NCBI GenBank assembly: GCA_004214155.1
Contig: SGYQ01000004.1
Location: 62,001-126,000, forward strand
DNA from: Burkholderiaceae bacterium
Lineage (GTDB): Bacteria > Pseudomonadota > Gammaproteobacteria > Burkholderiales > Burkholderiaceae_A
Length of the DNA: 64,000 bases
Reading direction: 5' to 3'
The position numbers were made by a program, and so were the translations under genes. The notes beneath the pieces were generated by a model. It worked only from the letters and a program-made list of their open reading frames with translations. It was not told where the DNA came from and made no database searches. How positions within the stretch are numbered: position 1 is the first letter of the stretch; the number at the start of each line of letters is the position of its first letter. Of this stretch, positions 9,087 through 18,212 are shown piece by piece.

Positions 9087-9695
9087 TTATAACTCGATAA
9101 ATGCTTGTTTTTCTTGATTAAAACACTTTATGGCACCGTCACCGATTTCGTAAACCCAGCCGTGAATTTCGATATCACCAGTGGTCAGACGTTTGGATAT
9201 TTCAGGATATTGCTCAAGGCGTCTTATTTGAAGGAGTACATTTTCCTGCGTCACGCTATTCAATTCATCCGACTTTAAATTGTTTTTTCTGGACTGCACA
9301 ATTGTAACCGCTTCAGAGCAATAATTTAACCAGCCCTTAACTTTTGGAAGAGCAGTTAAACCTGAAGTATTTAAAGCTCCTTTCATCGCACCACAATTAG
9401 AATGCCCACAAATAACAATATGTTTTACACCCAATGCAACTACTGCAAATTCTATCGAGGCAACTATACCATCGGATTCTGCGATGTGTGGAGGAACAAT
9501 GTTTCCTGCGTTTCTAATCACAAACAGGTCTCCAGGTTCTGTTTGCGTAATTAGGTTAGGGTCTATCCTAGAATCGGAACAGGTGATGAACAAAACCTCT
9601 GGGCTCTGGCTATTTGATAGCTTCGCAAATAAATCTTTTCTCTCTTCAAATCCCGATTCTTTAAATTGCAAATATCCCTTGATAATCTTTTGCAT
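9087..9695 (-). CDS. can: Beta-class carbonic anhydrase
   Basis: 202 residues, normal for bacterial beta carbonic anhydrases, which interconvert CO2 and bicarbonate in the cytoplasm. The zinc ligands are visible: C39 in FITCSDSRIDP (with the D41/R43 dyad), H98 and C101 in ICGHSNCGAM. It lies 19 bases downstream of ppsA on the same strand and may be read with it, coupling bicarbonate supply to C3/C4 interconversion. Low-complexity A/T hairpins lie just past the stop, but they are not a convincing terminator. Confidence 0.92.
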   Translation of the reverse strand: MQKIIKGYLQFKESGFEERKDLFAKLSNSQSPEVLFITCSDSRIDPNLITQTEPGDLFVIRNAGNIVPPHIAESDGIVASIEFAVVALGVKHIVICGHSNCGAMKGALNTSGLTALPKVKGWLNYCSEAVTIVQSRKNNLKSDELNSVTQENVLLQIRRLEQYPEISKRLTTGDIEIHGWVYEIGDGAIKCFNQEKQAFIEL

Positions 9696-9714
9696 CTGAA
9701 AACCTTAATAAATT

Positions 9715-12102
9715 TTATTGCTCTAGTCTCTTCCAAGTATCAATTATCGTATCAGGGTTCAAAGACAATGAAGAAATTCCTTTATCCATCAACCAGTGAG
9801 CAAAATCAGGATCATCTGACGGACCCTGTCCACAAATACCTACGTATTTATTTTCTGAAAAGCATGCCTCGATGGCTTGAGTAATGAGCTTTTTGACGGT
9901 GAGGTCACTTTCTTTAAAATCTGCCGCTAATATTTCATTACCGGAGTCTCTGTCTAACCCTAAACTAAGTTGCGTTAAATCATTAGAACCAATGGAGAAC
10001 CCATCAAAATATTCTAGGAATTCATAAGCCAAAATTGCATTAGATGGAACTTCACACATCATGATAATACGCAGACCATTTTCCCCTCTTTTTAACCCTT
10101 GTCTCTCCAAAAGTGAAATAACTTTTTCAGCCTGTGAAAGCGTTCTTACAAAAGGAACCATTACCTCGACATTATCAAGTCCCATGTTGTTTCGAACAAA
10201 CCTTAAGGCTTCGCATTCCATCGAAAATGCATCATGAAATTGCCTGGATAAATATCTAGAAACTCCTCTAAACCCAAGCATGGGATTTTCCTCGTCCGGC
10301 TCGTACTTAACCCCCCCTATCAGTTTTTTATATTCATTTGACTTGAAGTCCGATAAACGGACAATAACAGGCTTAGGATGAAAAGCAGCAGCTATTGTGG
10401 ATATTCCTTCGATGAGCTTGCCAGTGTAAAACTTATTCGGGGATTCATAACCAATAACTTTCTTTTCGATTTCTGTTTTAATATTCCCTGAAACATTTGG
10501 GTAGTCTAAAATTGCCTGAGGGTGTATGCCAACGTTATTATTTATGATGAATTCTAGTCGGGCAAGACCAATACCATCATTAGGTATTTGAGAATACTCA
10601 AATGCTAACTGAGGATTACCAAGATTCATCATGATCTTTAGTGGTAATTTTTTCAAAGCTCCGATCTCAACGTCTGTAACTTCCGTATCTAATGCGCCCT
10701 GATAAACGTATCCTTCATCACCCTCTGCACAAGAGACAGTTACATCGGTTCCATTTTGAAGAACTTTTGTTGCATCTCCACACCCAACTACAGCAGGCAC
10801 TCCGAGTTCCCGAGCAATAATCGCTGCGTGGCAAGTTCTCCCTCCACGATTTGTGACGATTGCCGAAGCCCTTTTCATGACAGATTCCCAATTGGGATCT
10901 GTCATATCTGTAACTAACACATCTCCCTTTTCCAGCTTGTCTATCTCCGAGATATCGTGCAACATTTTTACAGGACCACTGCCAACTTTTTGACCGATTG
11001 CTCTTCCAGTTGAAAGAATCTTCCGATCATTAGCATCTACTTTTATTTTGTAACGTTGTCGTTTCTTAACTGAACCTGAACTTTTAACCGTCTCTGGCCT
11101 AGCCTGAAGTATGTACATCTTTCCATCTACACCATCTTTACCCCATTCTATATCCATGGGCCGACCATAATGTCTTTCAATAATCAAAGCATACTGGGCT
11201 AACTCAATAGCCTCTTGATCGGTTATGGAGAACATATTTCTCATTTCTATTGGAACTTCGGTTGTTTCCACTCCACTGTTCTTCCCTGAACCTACAAACC
11301 TCATTTGAATTAATTTCGAGCCCAAAGCTTTTTTCAAAATAGGATACTTACTGTTGGATAAACTATTTTTAAATAAATAAAATTCATCGGGATTAACCGA
11401 ACCTTGAACTACAGTTTCTCCGAGACCATAACTCGAAGTTATAAAAACTACCTCCCTAAAACCAGATTCAGTATCTAGGGTGAACATCACTCCGGAAGCA
11501 GCCTTGTCAGACCGTACCATTTTTTGTATGCCTGCCGAGATTGCAACATCTGAATGGGAAAAATTCTGATGTACTCGATATGAGATAGCCCTGTCATTGT
11601 ATAGAGAAGCAAAGACGAGACGGATACTATACAAAATGTTCTCTATTCCAGAGACATTCAAAAAAGTTTCCTGTTGCCCGGCAAATGATGCTTGTGGTAA
11701 GTCCTCCGCAGTTGCCGAAGACCTAACAGCAAAGGATGACCCTTGTTTTTCATCTAAAACATCGAAAGCATCTCGAATCTCTTTTTCGAATTCCTCCTGA
11801 AAACTTGCTTTATTAATCCAATCCCTTATTTCTGCTCCGGTAGAAGTAAGCTTTGGTATATTTTCCACATCTAGATTTTTTAACTTTTGGTCAATTTTTC
11901 CAACCAAATCGTTGTGTATTAAAAATTCATTAAAGGCTTTCGCAGTAGTAGCGAATCCATTAGGAACCCGAATTCCGCTAGCACACAAATTCGAAATCAT
12001 CTCTCCTAGTGACGCATTTTTACCACCTACCATATCAACGTCTTTAATTCCTAAATTAGAGAAAGGAATTACGTAATTAGAATCTAATACTTCTTTGCTC
12101 AC
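9715..12102 (-). CDS. ppsA: Phosphoenolpyruvate synthase
   Basis: 795 residues, full length. It makes PEP from pyruvate and ATP with release of AMP and phosphate. The order is the N-terminal ATP-binding domain (about 10-350, beginning SNLGIKDVDMVGGKNASLGE), the phosphohistidine swivelling domain with the catalytic His in GGRTCHAAIIARELGVPAVV (about residue 420), and the C-terminal TIM barrel with IMMCEVPSN and the CGQGPSDDPDFA loop holding the catalytic Cys. It is divergent from its regulator gene at 12204, the usual arrangement. The product supports gluconeogenesis, consistent with growth on C1 or C3 compounds. Confidence 0.96.
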   Translation of the reverse strand: MSKEVLDSNYVIPFSNLGIKDVDMVGGKNASLGEMISNLCASGIRVPNGFATTAKAFNEFLIHNDLVGKIDQKLKNLDVENIPKLTSTGAEIRDWINKASFQEEFEKEIRDAFDVLDEKQGSSFAVRSSATAEDLPQASFAGQQETFLNVSGIENILYSIRLVFASLYNDRAISYRVHQNFSHSDVAISAGIQKMVRSDKAASGVMFTLDTESGFREVVFITSSYGLGETVVQGSVNPDEFYLFKNSLSNSKYPILKKALGSKLIQMRFVGSGKNSGVETTEVPIEMRNMFSITDQEAIELAQYALIIERHYGRPMDIEWGKDGVDGKMYILQARPETVKSSGSVKKRQRYKIKVDANDRKILSTGRAIGQKVGSGPVKMLHDISEIDKLEKGDVLVTDMTDPNWESVMKRASAIVTNRGGRTCHAAIIARELGVPAVVGCGDATKVLQNGTDVTVSCAEGDEGYVYQGALDTEVTDVEIGALKKLPLKIMMNLGNPQLAFEYSQIPNDGIGLARLEFIINNNVGIHPQAILDYPNVSGNIKTEIEKKVIGYESPNKFYTGKLIEGISTIAAAFHPKPVIVRLSDFKSNEYKKLIGGVKYEPDEENPMLGFRGVSRYLSRQFHDAFSMECEALRFVRNNMGLDNVEVMVPFVRTLSQAEKVISLLERQGLKRGENGLRIIMMCEVPSNAILAYEFLEYFDGFSIGSNDLTQLSLGLDRDSGNEILAADFKESDLTVKKLITQAIEACFSENKYVGICGQGPSDDPDFAHWLMDKGISSLSLNPDTIIDTWKRLEQ

Positions 12103-12203
12103 TTTAGCTCTTTACTTAAATCTAATGGGTCTATCGAATAATCAGTGCACGCAATTATAAATTTACACTATCATCGTAATTACCCTTAATTATAAAAGAT
12201 TAT

Positions 12204-13034
12204 ATGCAAACACCGCGAGAAGTATTTATTATTTCTGATGGAACGGGTCTCACAGCAGAAATGTTTGGCCAATCCATACTAGCCCAATTCAGTACACCGT
12301 TTCGACTGATAAGAAAACCATTTGTTGACTCAGTTGAGAAAGCAACGCAGGTAGTCAAAGATATCGATAATCGTTCCAAAATTACAGGGGTGCAACCGAT
12401 AGTATTTACAACCCTAGTAAAGCCAGAAATTAGTGATGAAATATGTAAAGCCAATTGTTTTGTTATCAACATGTTTGAAACATTCATAACTCAACTTGAA
12501 GAAGCACTCAATTTGAAATCTCATCATCTAATAAACCGATTACACCACAATGCAGATACCCAGTCATACAGAGAAAGGATACAGTCTATAAACTTTTCAT
12601 TAATTCATGATGATGGGCAATCGAAGGAAAGTTTAAATGACGCGGAAATAATACTGGTAGGTGTATCTCGCAGTGGAAAAACTCCAACCTGTTTATATCT
12701 CGCAGTTCAATTCGGAGTAAAGGCCGCAAATTATCCCATAACTCCGGATGATTTAGAAAAAAAAAATCTACCAGAAGATCTACTCAGCTTAAAAGACAAA
12801 CTGTTTGGGTTAACAATTGAACCGACACGATTGTCAGAGATACGATATGAACGCTTCCCAAACAGCAAATATGCGACTATGGAAAACTGTAAATACGAAG
12901 TTAAGGCAGCAGAGATTTTAATGCAAAAATATAACATTCAATTTCTATCAACAACGAATAAATCAATAGAAGAAATAGCTTCATCACTTTTACAAAAAAT
13001 AAATCCTGAAACCGTTACATCAACTACCTATTAA
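12204..13034 (+). CDS. ppsR: PEP synthase regulatory kinase/pyrophosphorylase (PSRP, DUF299)
   Basis: 276 residues. This family uses ADP to phosphorylate the Thr next to the catalytic His of PEP synthase, inactivating it, and reverses the step with phosphate. The opening REVFIISDGTGLTAE and the P-loop GVSRSGKTPTCLYLA (about residues 152-166) are diagnostic. It is divergent from ppsA with about 100 bases between the starts, so both promoters lie there. The target Thr is present in PpsA (GGRTCHA). Confidence 0.95.
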   Translation: MQTPREVFIISDGTGLTAEMFGQSILAQFSTPFRLIRKPFVDSVEKATQVVKDIDNRSKITGVQPIVFTTLVKPEISDEICKANCFVINMFETFITQLEEALNLKSHHLINRLHHNADTQSYRERIQSINFSLIHDDGQSKESLNDAEIILVGVSRSGKTPTCLYLAVQFGVKAANYPITPDDLEKKNLPEDLLSLKDKLFGLTIEPTRLSEIRYERFPNSKYATMENCKYEVKAAEILMQKYNIQFLSTTNKSIEEIASSLLQKINPETVTSTTY

Positions 13035-13041
13035 TAGAAAA

Positions 13042-13815
13042 CTAACTATTTGTTCCATGTTCAGAACCCAAATAAAAATTTGAGTCTAAGTTTGTCTTTT
13101 CAACATGCTTAATGAACTCTGAATCATACTCTCTCACCTTCTTTACCAAGAAGAAAATTGAGGTTGAAAGATTTGGGAGCAATGTCGAAAGAATTCGAGC
13201 AAAGCTTTTTGGAAACGGGTAGAATTGCGATCCGTAGAATCCGTGTATTTCACAAAAGTTCTTCCCAATAAATTGATAAAAAAGATAAATATCTCTCTTT
13301 GAAAAAATTCTAACATGAGCAGAAATAGACTTGTTACAAGTAGGATGAAATCCAAAATTTCCCAAAATACGGTTATGAAAAGCAAGGCCATTTGGTACCC
13401 CAATAAAGAAAAACCCTCCCGGCTTTAAAACTCTGAAAACCTCGTGATTAATCCAGAATATTTCTTTAATGTGCTCAAGGACTTGATTAGCAATAACAAA
13501 ATCCAATTCGCCATCAGCAAATGGTAGCTTGTCTTTTTCGATATTTAACCGATAAGCTGCAATTTCAAAATTTGTTAATTTTTCAAAGTGGATATCTTTG
13601 TGGTCAATTGCTGATAATGATGCTTTAGGAAAATATTCACGCAGCACAGTAAGGTCATGTCCCTCCCCAGAGCCAATATCAAGAGCTCTTCTGATGCGCA
13701 AATTGGCTATTACTTTCCTTAAAATATGTCTTCCATAAGTCTCCTCAAAACATACAGTTTTTAATCTACTTGTTGTAGCTATATTTCTATCAAGATCAAA
13801 AAAAAACTTTTTCAT
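13042..13815 (-). CDS. Class I SAM-dependent methyltransferase
   Basis: 257 residues of the Methyltransf_11 type. The SAM-binding motif I is RRALDIGSGEGHDLTVL (about residues 42-58). Motif II acid is SAIDHKD, and ELDFVIANQVLEHIKE followed by RVLKPGGFFFIGVPNG gives motifs IV-V. The substrate cannot be read from the sequence; relatives act on quinones, lipids or surface sugars. It is convergent with ppsR, with only 7 bases between the stops, and stands alone as a transcription unit. The 239 bases upstream (13816-14054) show no gene or clear regulatory site. Confidence 0.78.
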   Translation of the reverse strand: MKKFFFDLDRNIATTSRLKTVCFEETYGRHILRKVIANLRIRRALDIGSGEGHDLTVLREYFPKASLSAIDHKDIHFEKLTNFEIAAYRLNIEKDKLPFADGELDFVIANQVLEHIKEIFWINHEVFRVLKPGGFFFIGVPNGLAFHNRILGNFGFHPTCNKSISAHVRIFSKRDIYLFYQFIGKNFCEIHGFYGSQFYPFPKSFARILSTLLPNLSTSIFFLVKKVREYDSEFIKHVEKTNLDSNFYLGSEHGTNS

Positions 13816-14054
13816 TTTTTTAATACCTTAAAGGCAGTAAAGGCAAAATTCAAATAAGCAAACGGTGTAAGGAGCCATTAATGATAAGCCAAAAAGATCA
13901 CTTTTTATAGAATCAATAATTGAATTCGTTACCACAACTCAATTTTACGGAATCCGTGAGAATATATAGACCTTGATTTCGACAATAACACACCTATTCT
14001 TCCCTTGCATTCAATAAGAAATTCTGAGAAATTAATGCTTATCTATAATCTTAT

Positions 14055-14426
14055 ATGTTTCTAAAAATCATGCGATACCTTAACCTAATTTTCCTTGTTT
14101 TTATTTCCTCAAACGTATTATCCGCAAGTTGGATTGAAGTAGGAGATGCGATCTATGTAGACGTCAATAGTATCAAGAAAGATAAAGGGCTTGTCTTCTA
14201 TTCAAGCTTAGAAAATATGACGACAATGGGTTTGAACTCGGTAGTTGTCACACACGAAGCTAACTGTGCAAAACGACAAGTAAAAGAGTTAAATATTTTG
14301 TATTACGGCCAACCCATGGGCCAGGGGGAACTTGTCGAAAAAAAAACTTTAAACAATATAAAGTCTATTGAGCCAAATACGAAAAAATACTATGCAATGA
14401 AATTCGCTTGCCAAAAGGCAAAATGA
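14055..14426 (+). CDS. Exported surface-adhesin-E-like protein, copy 1
   Basis: 123 residues with a signal peptide (cleavage near VLSAS). The mature part SWIEVGDAIYVDVNSIKKDKG resembles the small 'surface-adhesin protein E' family, found as exported beta-sandwich proteins in Betaproteobacteria. Two Cys (in EANCAKRQ and KFACQKAK) probably form a disulphide. It overlaps the next gene, a paralogue, by 4 bases (ATGA), so they form a two-gene operon. An ATG at 14070 is an alternative start. Function is unknown, and the family call is from pattern memory only. Confidence 0.6.
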   Translation: MFLKIMRYLNLIFLVFISSNVLSASWIEVGDAIYVDVNSIKKDKGLVFYSSLENMTTMGLNSVVVTHEANCAKRQVKELNILYYGQPMGQGELVEKKTLNNIKSIEPNTKKYYAMKFACQKAK

Positions 14427-14788
14427 CTAAGTTTCTGCTACTGCCGGTATTCGCATTTAGTATTACCAGTAATGCCACTAGTTGGGTAAGAGTTGCTGAG
14501 GATAACATTCAAACGCTTTACGTTGATACAGATAGGCTGGTTAAACGAGAAAAAGAGGTAGTGTATTGGACGTTAATAAACTACAAGAACAACAATATTT
14601 CATCTGTAATCAAATATAAAACAGTCTGTAACGAAAGAAAAAAAATACAACTGTATTTTTCTTATTACAACGAACCTATGGGAAGGGGAAGGATAGTTAG
14701 CCAGGACAATTGGGAAAAAAGTTACATCCCAAAACCAGGTTCCGCCAAATACAAAGTAATGAAATTTGTATGTCAACAAGCAAATTAA
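14423..14788 (+). CDS. Exported surface-adhesin-E-like protein, copy 2
   Basis: 121 residues from the ATG at 14423, which overlaps the previous stop (ATGA). It has the same plan as its neighbour: signal peptide (MTKFLLLPVFAFSITSNATS), then SWVRVAEDNIQTLYVDTDRL, two Cys at equivalent places (KTVCNER, KFVCQQAN) and the shared PMGxG motif (NEPMGRGRIV here, GQPMGQGELV in copy 1). The two are clearly old tandem duplicates with diverged surfaces. Role unknown. The 134 bases after it (14789-14922) contain nothing I can identify. Confidence 0.6.
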   Translation: MTKFLLLPVFAFSITSNATSWVRVAEDNIQTLYVDTDRLVKREKEVVYWTLINYKNNNISSVIKYKTVCNERKKIQLYFSYYNEPMGRGRIVSQDNWEKSYIPKPGSAKYKVMKFVCQQAN

Positions 14789-14922
14789 TCAACCTGATTT
14801 ACAAATGAAAGGCGCTCGATTAGTTAACATAAAATGTATGTTGATCACAAACTACGATTAATGGTCAAGTACCTGGGCCAATGAGGAAAGAAAATACCAT
14901 CAATTAAAATTACAAATTTACA

Positions 14923-16221
14923 TTAAGGAGTTAATTTTTCTAGACCCCCCATGTATTCCTGAAGAACCGTAGGAACATCTATTGAGCCATCCGAGTTTTG
15001 AAAATTTTCTAACACGGCTATTAAACACCTGCCAACTGCTAAGCCCGAACCATTTAGTGTATGTACAAAAAGATTTTTTGATTTCCCATTTTCTACAGAT
15101 TTATAACGAGCATTCATTCTTCTTGCCTGAAAATCCCCACAATTACTACAGGAGGAAATTTCACGGTATGTATCTTGAGAAGGAATCCAGACTTCAATAT
15201 CGTAGGTTTTTTGTGCGGAAAAACCCATGTCCCCGGTACAAAGTTGGATAATTCTATAAGGTAATTCTAGTTTCTTCAAAACCATCTCTGCATGAGAAAG
15301 CATTTCTTCTAGCGAACCTTCTGAATCGCATGGCCTAGTAATGCTCACTAATTCGACTTTTTCAAATTGGTGTTGGCGCATTAAGCCACGTGTGTCTTTT
15401 CCGTAAGAACCAGCTTCGGACCTAAAACAGCAAGTCAGAGCCGCGAATTTTAGAGGCAACTCTTCTTCTGCTAATATTGTATTTGCGACAAGATTTGTGA
15501 GAGGAACCTCTGCAGTCGGAATTAAAAAAGCAGTTTGCTTGCCCTCTTGAGTACCACCTTTAAAAACACTGAAAAGATCTTCTTCGAATTTTGGCAACTG
15601 GCCTGTCCCATACATAGCCTCCCTGTTAACCACTACAGGAACCGAGTATTCTTTGTAGCCATTTTGACTAGTCTGAAGATCTAACATAAAATTGCCCAAT
15701 GCCCGATGCAACCTGGCAACCTTTCCATAACATATTGAGAATCTACTGCCGGAAATTTTACCAGCTGTATCAAAATCTAACCCATGTCTTTCCCCTATCT
15801 CAACATGATCTAATGGCTCAAAGTTGAATTTCGTCGGAGCGCCCATCAACCGGATAACTTTATTATCAGTTTCATCCTTTCCAACTAAAACATCATCGGA
15901 TGGAAGATTTGGAATCTGTGATAACCAACTATGAATGTCTCGCTGTAACACATTTAATTTTTCGGATAGCTTAACTATTTTTTCTGGAATATATGAGGCC
16001 TTTTGCATCAGGTCTCCAGCTGATGACCCTTTTGCTTTAAGCATTCCAATTTCTTTGGCAAGCTTATTTCGCTGGGCCTGTAATTCCTCTGTTTGAACCT
16101 GGATCATTTTTCGCTCCTGGTCCATATTTAAGAATTCACTAACCTCGATTGTGACATTTCTGCGTTTAAGCATCTTCTCAACATACAATGGGTCTTTTCG
16201 CAGAAGATTTTGGTCAATCAT
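14923..16221 (-). CDS. serS: Seryl-tRNA synthetase
   Basis: 432 residues, full length. An N-terminal coiled-coil arm (about 30-105, Gln/Lys-rich) grips the long variable arm of tRNA-Ser. The class II catalytic core has motif 2 at FRSEAGSYGKDTRGLMRQHQF and motif 3 near NGSGLAVGRCLIAVLE. It charges tRNA-Ser, including the tRNA-Ser(GCU) at 58824-58911. It is the last gene of the leftward ftsK-lolA-rarA-serS run, 14 bases after rarA. Confidence 0.97.
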   Translation of the reverse strand: MIDQNLLRKDPLYVEKMLKRRNVTIEVSEFLNMDQERKMIQVQTEELQAQRNKLAKEIGMLKAKGSSAGDLMQKASYIPEKIVKLSEKLNVLQRDIHSWLSQIPNLPSDDVLVGKDETDNKVIRLMGAPTKFNFEPLDHVEIGERHGLDFDTAGKISGSRFSICYGKVARLHRALGNFMLDLQTSQNGYKEYSVPVVVNREAMYGTGQLPKFEEDLFSVFKGGTQEGKQTAFLIPTAEVPLTNLVANTILAEEELPLKFAALTCCFRSEAGSYGKDTRGLMRQHQFEKVELVSITRPCDSEGSLEEMLSHAEMVLKKLELPYRIIQLCTGDMGFSAQKTYDIEVWIPSQDTYREISSCSNCGDFQARRMNARYKSVENGKSKNLFVHTLNGSGLAVGRCLIAVLENFQNSDGSIDVPTVLQEYMGGLEKLTP

Positions 16222-16235
16222 AACCTTGTTCCTTT

Positions 16236-17537
16236 TTATTTTGCGTGTTTTTTCTTGTCTTTTAAAACAAATAACTTTTCTTTGATCTTTATCTCTAATC
16301 CTCTATTACTCGGTTCGTAAAAAACTGGAGAATCACTTGCCAATGCCTCTGGGAAATATTCCTGACCCCCTGAGAATCCTTCCTCATGATCATGAGAATA
16401 ATGATAATCTTTTCCATAAGATTGAGCTTTGTCAAAACTCGTTACCGCGTTTCTCAAATGAATTGGCACCTCATATGAGGGTTCTTCGTTTACGAGATTC
16501 CTTCCTTTTTTATAAGCCTGATAGACAGAATTAGATTTCGGTGCGACAGCCAAATAAACAACCGCTTCTGCTAAAAACAGCTCTCCCTCCGGACTTCCTA
16601 CTCGTTCATATGCTTCCCACGCATCTAATGCAATTCTTAAAGCTCTTGGGTCTGCAAGACCCACATCTTCGCATGAAATCCGAAGAAGTCTCCTTCCGAG
16701 GTAGGAGAGATCAATACCCCCATCGACCATCCTTGAAAACCAATAAATAGAAGCATCAGGATCTGAACCTCTTATGGACTTGTGCAACGCTGAGACCTGC
16801 GCATAAAACTCATCTCCAAATCTATCAAATTTTTTTAATGAAATCGTTGACTTCATAACGTCTTCACTAGTAATCGGATTTTTAGATTTTCCGTGTTTCT
16901 GTAATATCGATTCCAAAATTATCAATAGTTTTCTTCCATCGCCATCAGCCATCCTTATCAGCAGGTTTTTTACTCCATCGTTAAGAATTTTAGAGTCTAA
17001 ATTCATAACTTTCTCTGCCCTAGACAAAATCGCAAATAGAGATTCAAAACTTAGGGGCTTAAAAACCAGAATTTGTACCCTTGATCGCAAAGCCTTATTT
17101 ATATTGAACCCTGGATTTTCGGTGGTTGCTCCGATAAGGGTAATTAATCCGGATTCAATGTGTGGAAGCAAAACATCCTGCTGCGCTTTAGAATATCTAT
17201 GAATCTCATCGAGGAAAACTACAGTCTTCAGTCCATCATTGCTTTTTCTTTTCGCCTCTTCGAGTGAAGACCGAATGTCAGAGACACCCGAGTTCACACC
17301 CGACAGTTCAATTAAATCATAACCGTAATCTTTTGCTAGGATTCGTGCAAAAGAAGTTTTTCCAGTCCCTGGCGGGCCCCAAAAAATTATCGAAGGAAGA
17401 TGGTTGCTCTTTAGGGGAAACCCAAGAAAACCACCATCAGATACAAATTGGTTCTGGTCAACAAATTCATCAAATGATTGCGGCCTAAGTGCATCATAGA
17501 GTGGTCTGTTGAATGATGTGTCCGGGTTAATTTTCAA
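16236..17537 (-). CDS. rarA: Replication-associated recombination protein A (AAA+ ATPase)
   Basis: 433 residues, normal for RarA/MgsA, which acts at stalled replication forks and interacts with SSB. Visible features: RPQSFDEFVDQNQF at the start, Walker A GPPGTGKTSFARIL (about 54-67), Walker B VVFLDEIHRY, sensor 1 GATTEN, and the C-terminal MgsA domain (HLRNAVTSFDKAQSYGKDYHY). Its start overlaps the end of lolA by 11 bases. It is part of the conserved ftsK-lolA-rarA-serS block. Confidence 0.96.
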   Translation of the reverse strand: MKINPDTSFNRPLYDALRPQSFDEFVDQNQFVSDGGFLGFPLKSNHLPSIIFWGPPGTGKTSFARILAKDYGYDLIELSGVNSGVSDIRSSLEEAKRKSNDGLKTVVFLDEIHRYSKAQQDVLLPHIESGLITLIGATTENPGFNINKALRSRVQILVFKPLSFESLFAILSRAEKVMNLDSKILNDGVKNLLIRMADGDGRKLLIILESILQKHGKSKNPITSEDVMKSTISLKKFDRFGDEFYAQVSALHKSIRGSDPDASIYWFSRMVDGGIDLSYLGRRLLRISCEDVGLADPRALRIALDAWEAYERVGSPEGELFLAEAVVYLAVAPKSNSVYQAYKKGRNLVNEEPSYEVPIHLRNAVTSFDKAQSYGKDYHYSHDHEEGFSGGQEYFPEALASDSPVFYEPSNRGLEIKIKEKLFVLKDKKKHAK

Positions 17538-18210
17538 TGTATTCTACACCTTCCGGAATCACCGGAATGAACTCAGAATCTTTTACAAGAAAATTAGTAC
17601 TCACATTAGAAAATATAATCGTACTGCTTTTCCCGAAAACATCCGTGGTTATTAATCTTTCAATCTCAGCCTTATCAGTTAATCCAACCTCCAGAGCAGA
17701 ACTTCCTTCCTTATCTCCAAATTTGGGAAGTGCTAAGACCCAATTTAAGGAATCCTTATTCGGAGCTTCGTATATTTCATATCTTTCTCTCAAGAAGTCT
17801 CTGGCCTCTGGGCCGCTAGCAAATAGCAAGCCTGCTGGCGTAGATGAAAAAGTACCATCAAGTTCTTTAATTATTACCTGTTCTAGATCAGGATCATAAA
17901 CAAGGAATTGGTTTCCGCGCACTAATTGCAGTTGATTATATGGTTCTTTAACCTGCCATTTAAGTCGATCAGGTCTCCTAAAAACAATTGAGCCTTTAAA
18001 AACTACAGTCTTCCCACTATTAGAGATTTGTTCGTGCTTAAAGTTTGCACGCATCGATTCAGTTTTTGTAAGTGCTTCAAAAAGCAAAGCTGATCCTGTT
18101 TTTTTTTTGCTTGGAGTACCATTTTCTTCCTTAGATATTGTGAGTCCGCTAGTCACCAAAATAGCACAAGAAAAACAGATAAACTTTACCAAAGGGGAAA
18201 TTATATTCAC
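17527..18210 (-). CDS. lolA: Outer-membrane lipoprotein carrier protein LolA
   Basis: 227 residues with an N-terminal signal peptide (hydrophobic 8-25). The LolA fold is recognisable by MRANFKHEQISNSGKTVVFK, GSIVFRRPDRLKWQVKEPYN and QFLVYDPDLEQV. It ferries lipoproteins across the periplasm from LolCDE to LolB. It sits between ftsK (2 bases upstream) and rarA (overlapping) in the standard order. It is somewhat longer than E. coli LolA because of a Lys/Ser-rich N-terminal linker. Confidence 0.93.
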   Translation of the reverse strand: MNIISPLVKFICFSCAILVTSGLTISKEENGTPSKKKTGSALLFEALTKTESMRANFKHEQISNSGKTVVFKGSIVFRRPDRLKWQVKEPYNQLQLVRGNQFLVYDPDLEQVIIKELDGTFSSTPAGLLFASGPEARDFLRERYEIYEAPNKDSLNWVLALPKFGDKEGSSALEVGLTDKAEIERLITTDVFGKSSTIIFSNVSTNFLVKDSEFIPVIPEGVEYIEN

Positions 18211-18212
18211 AC

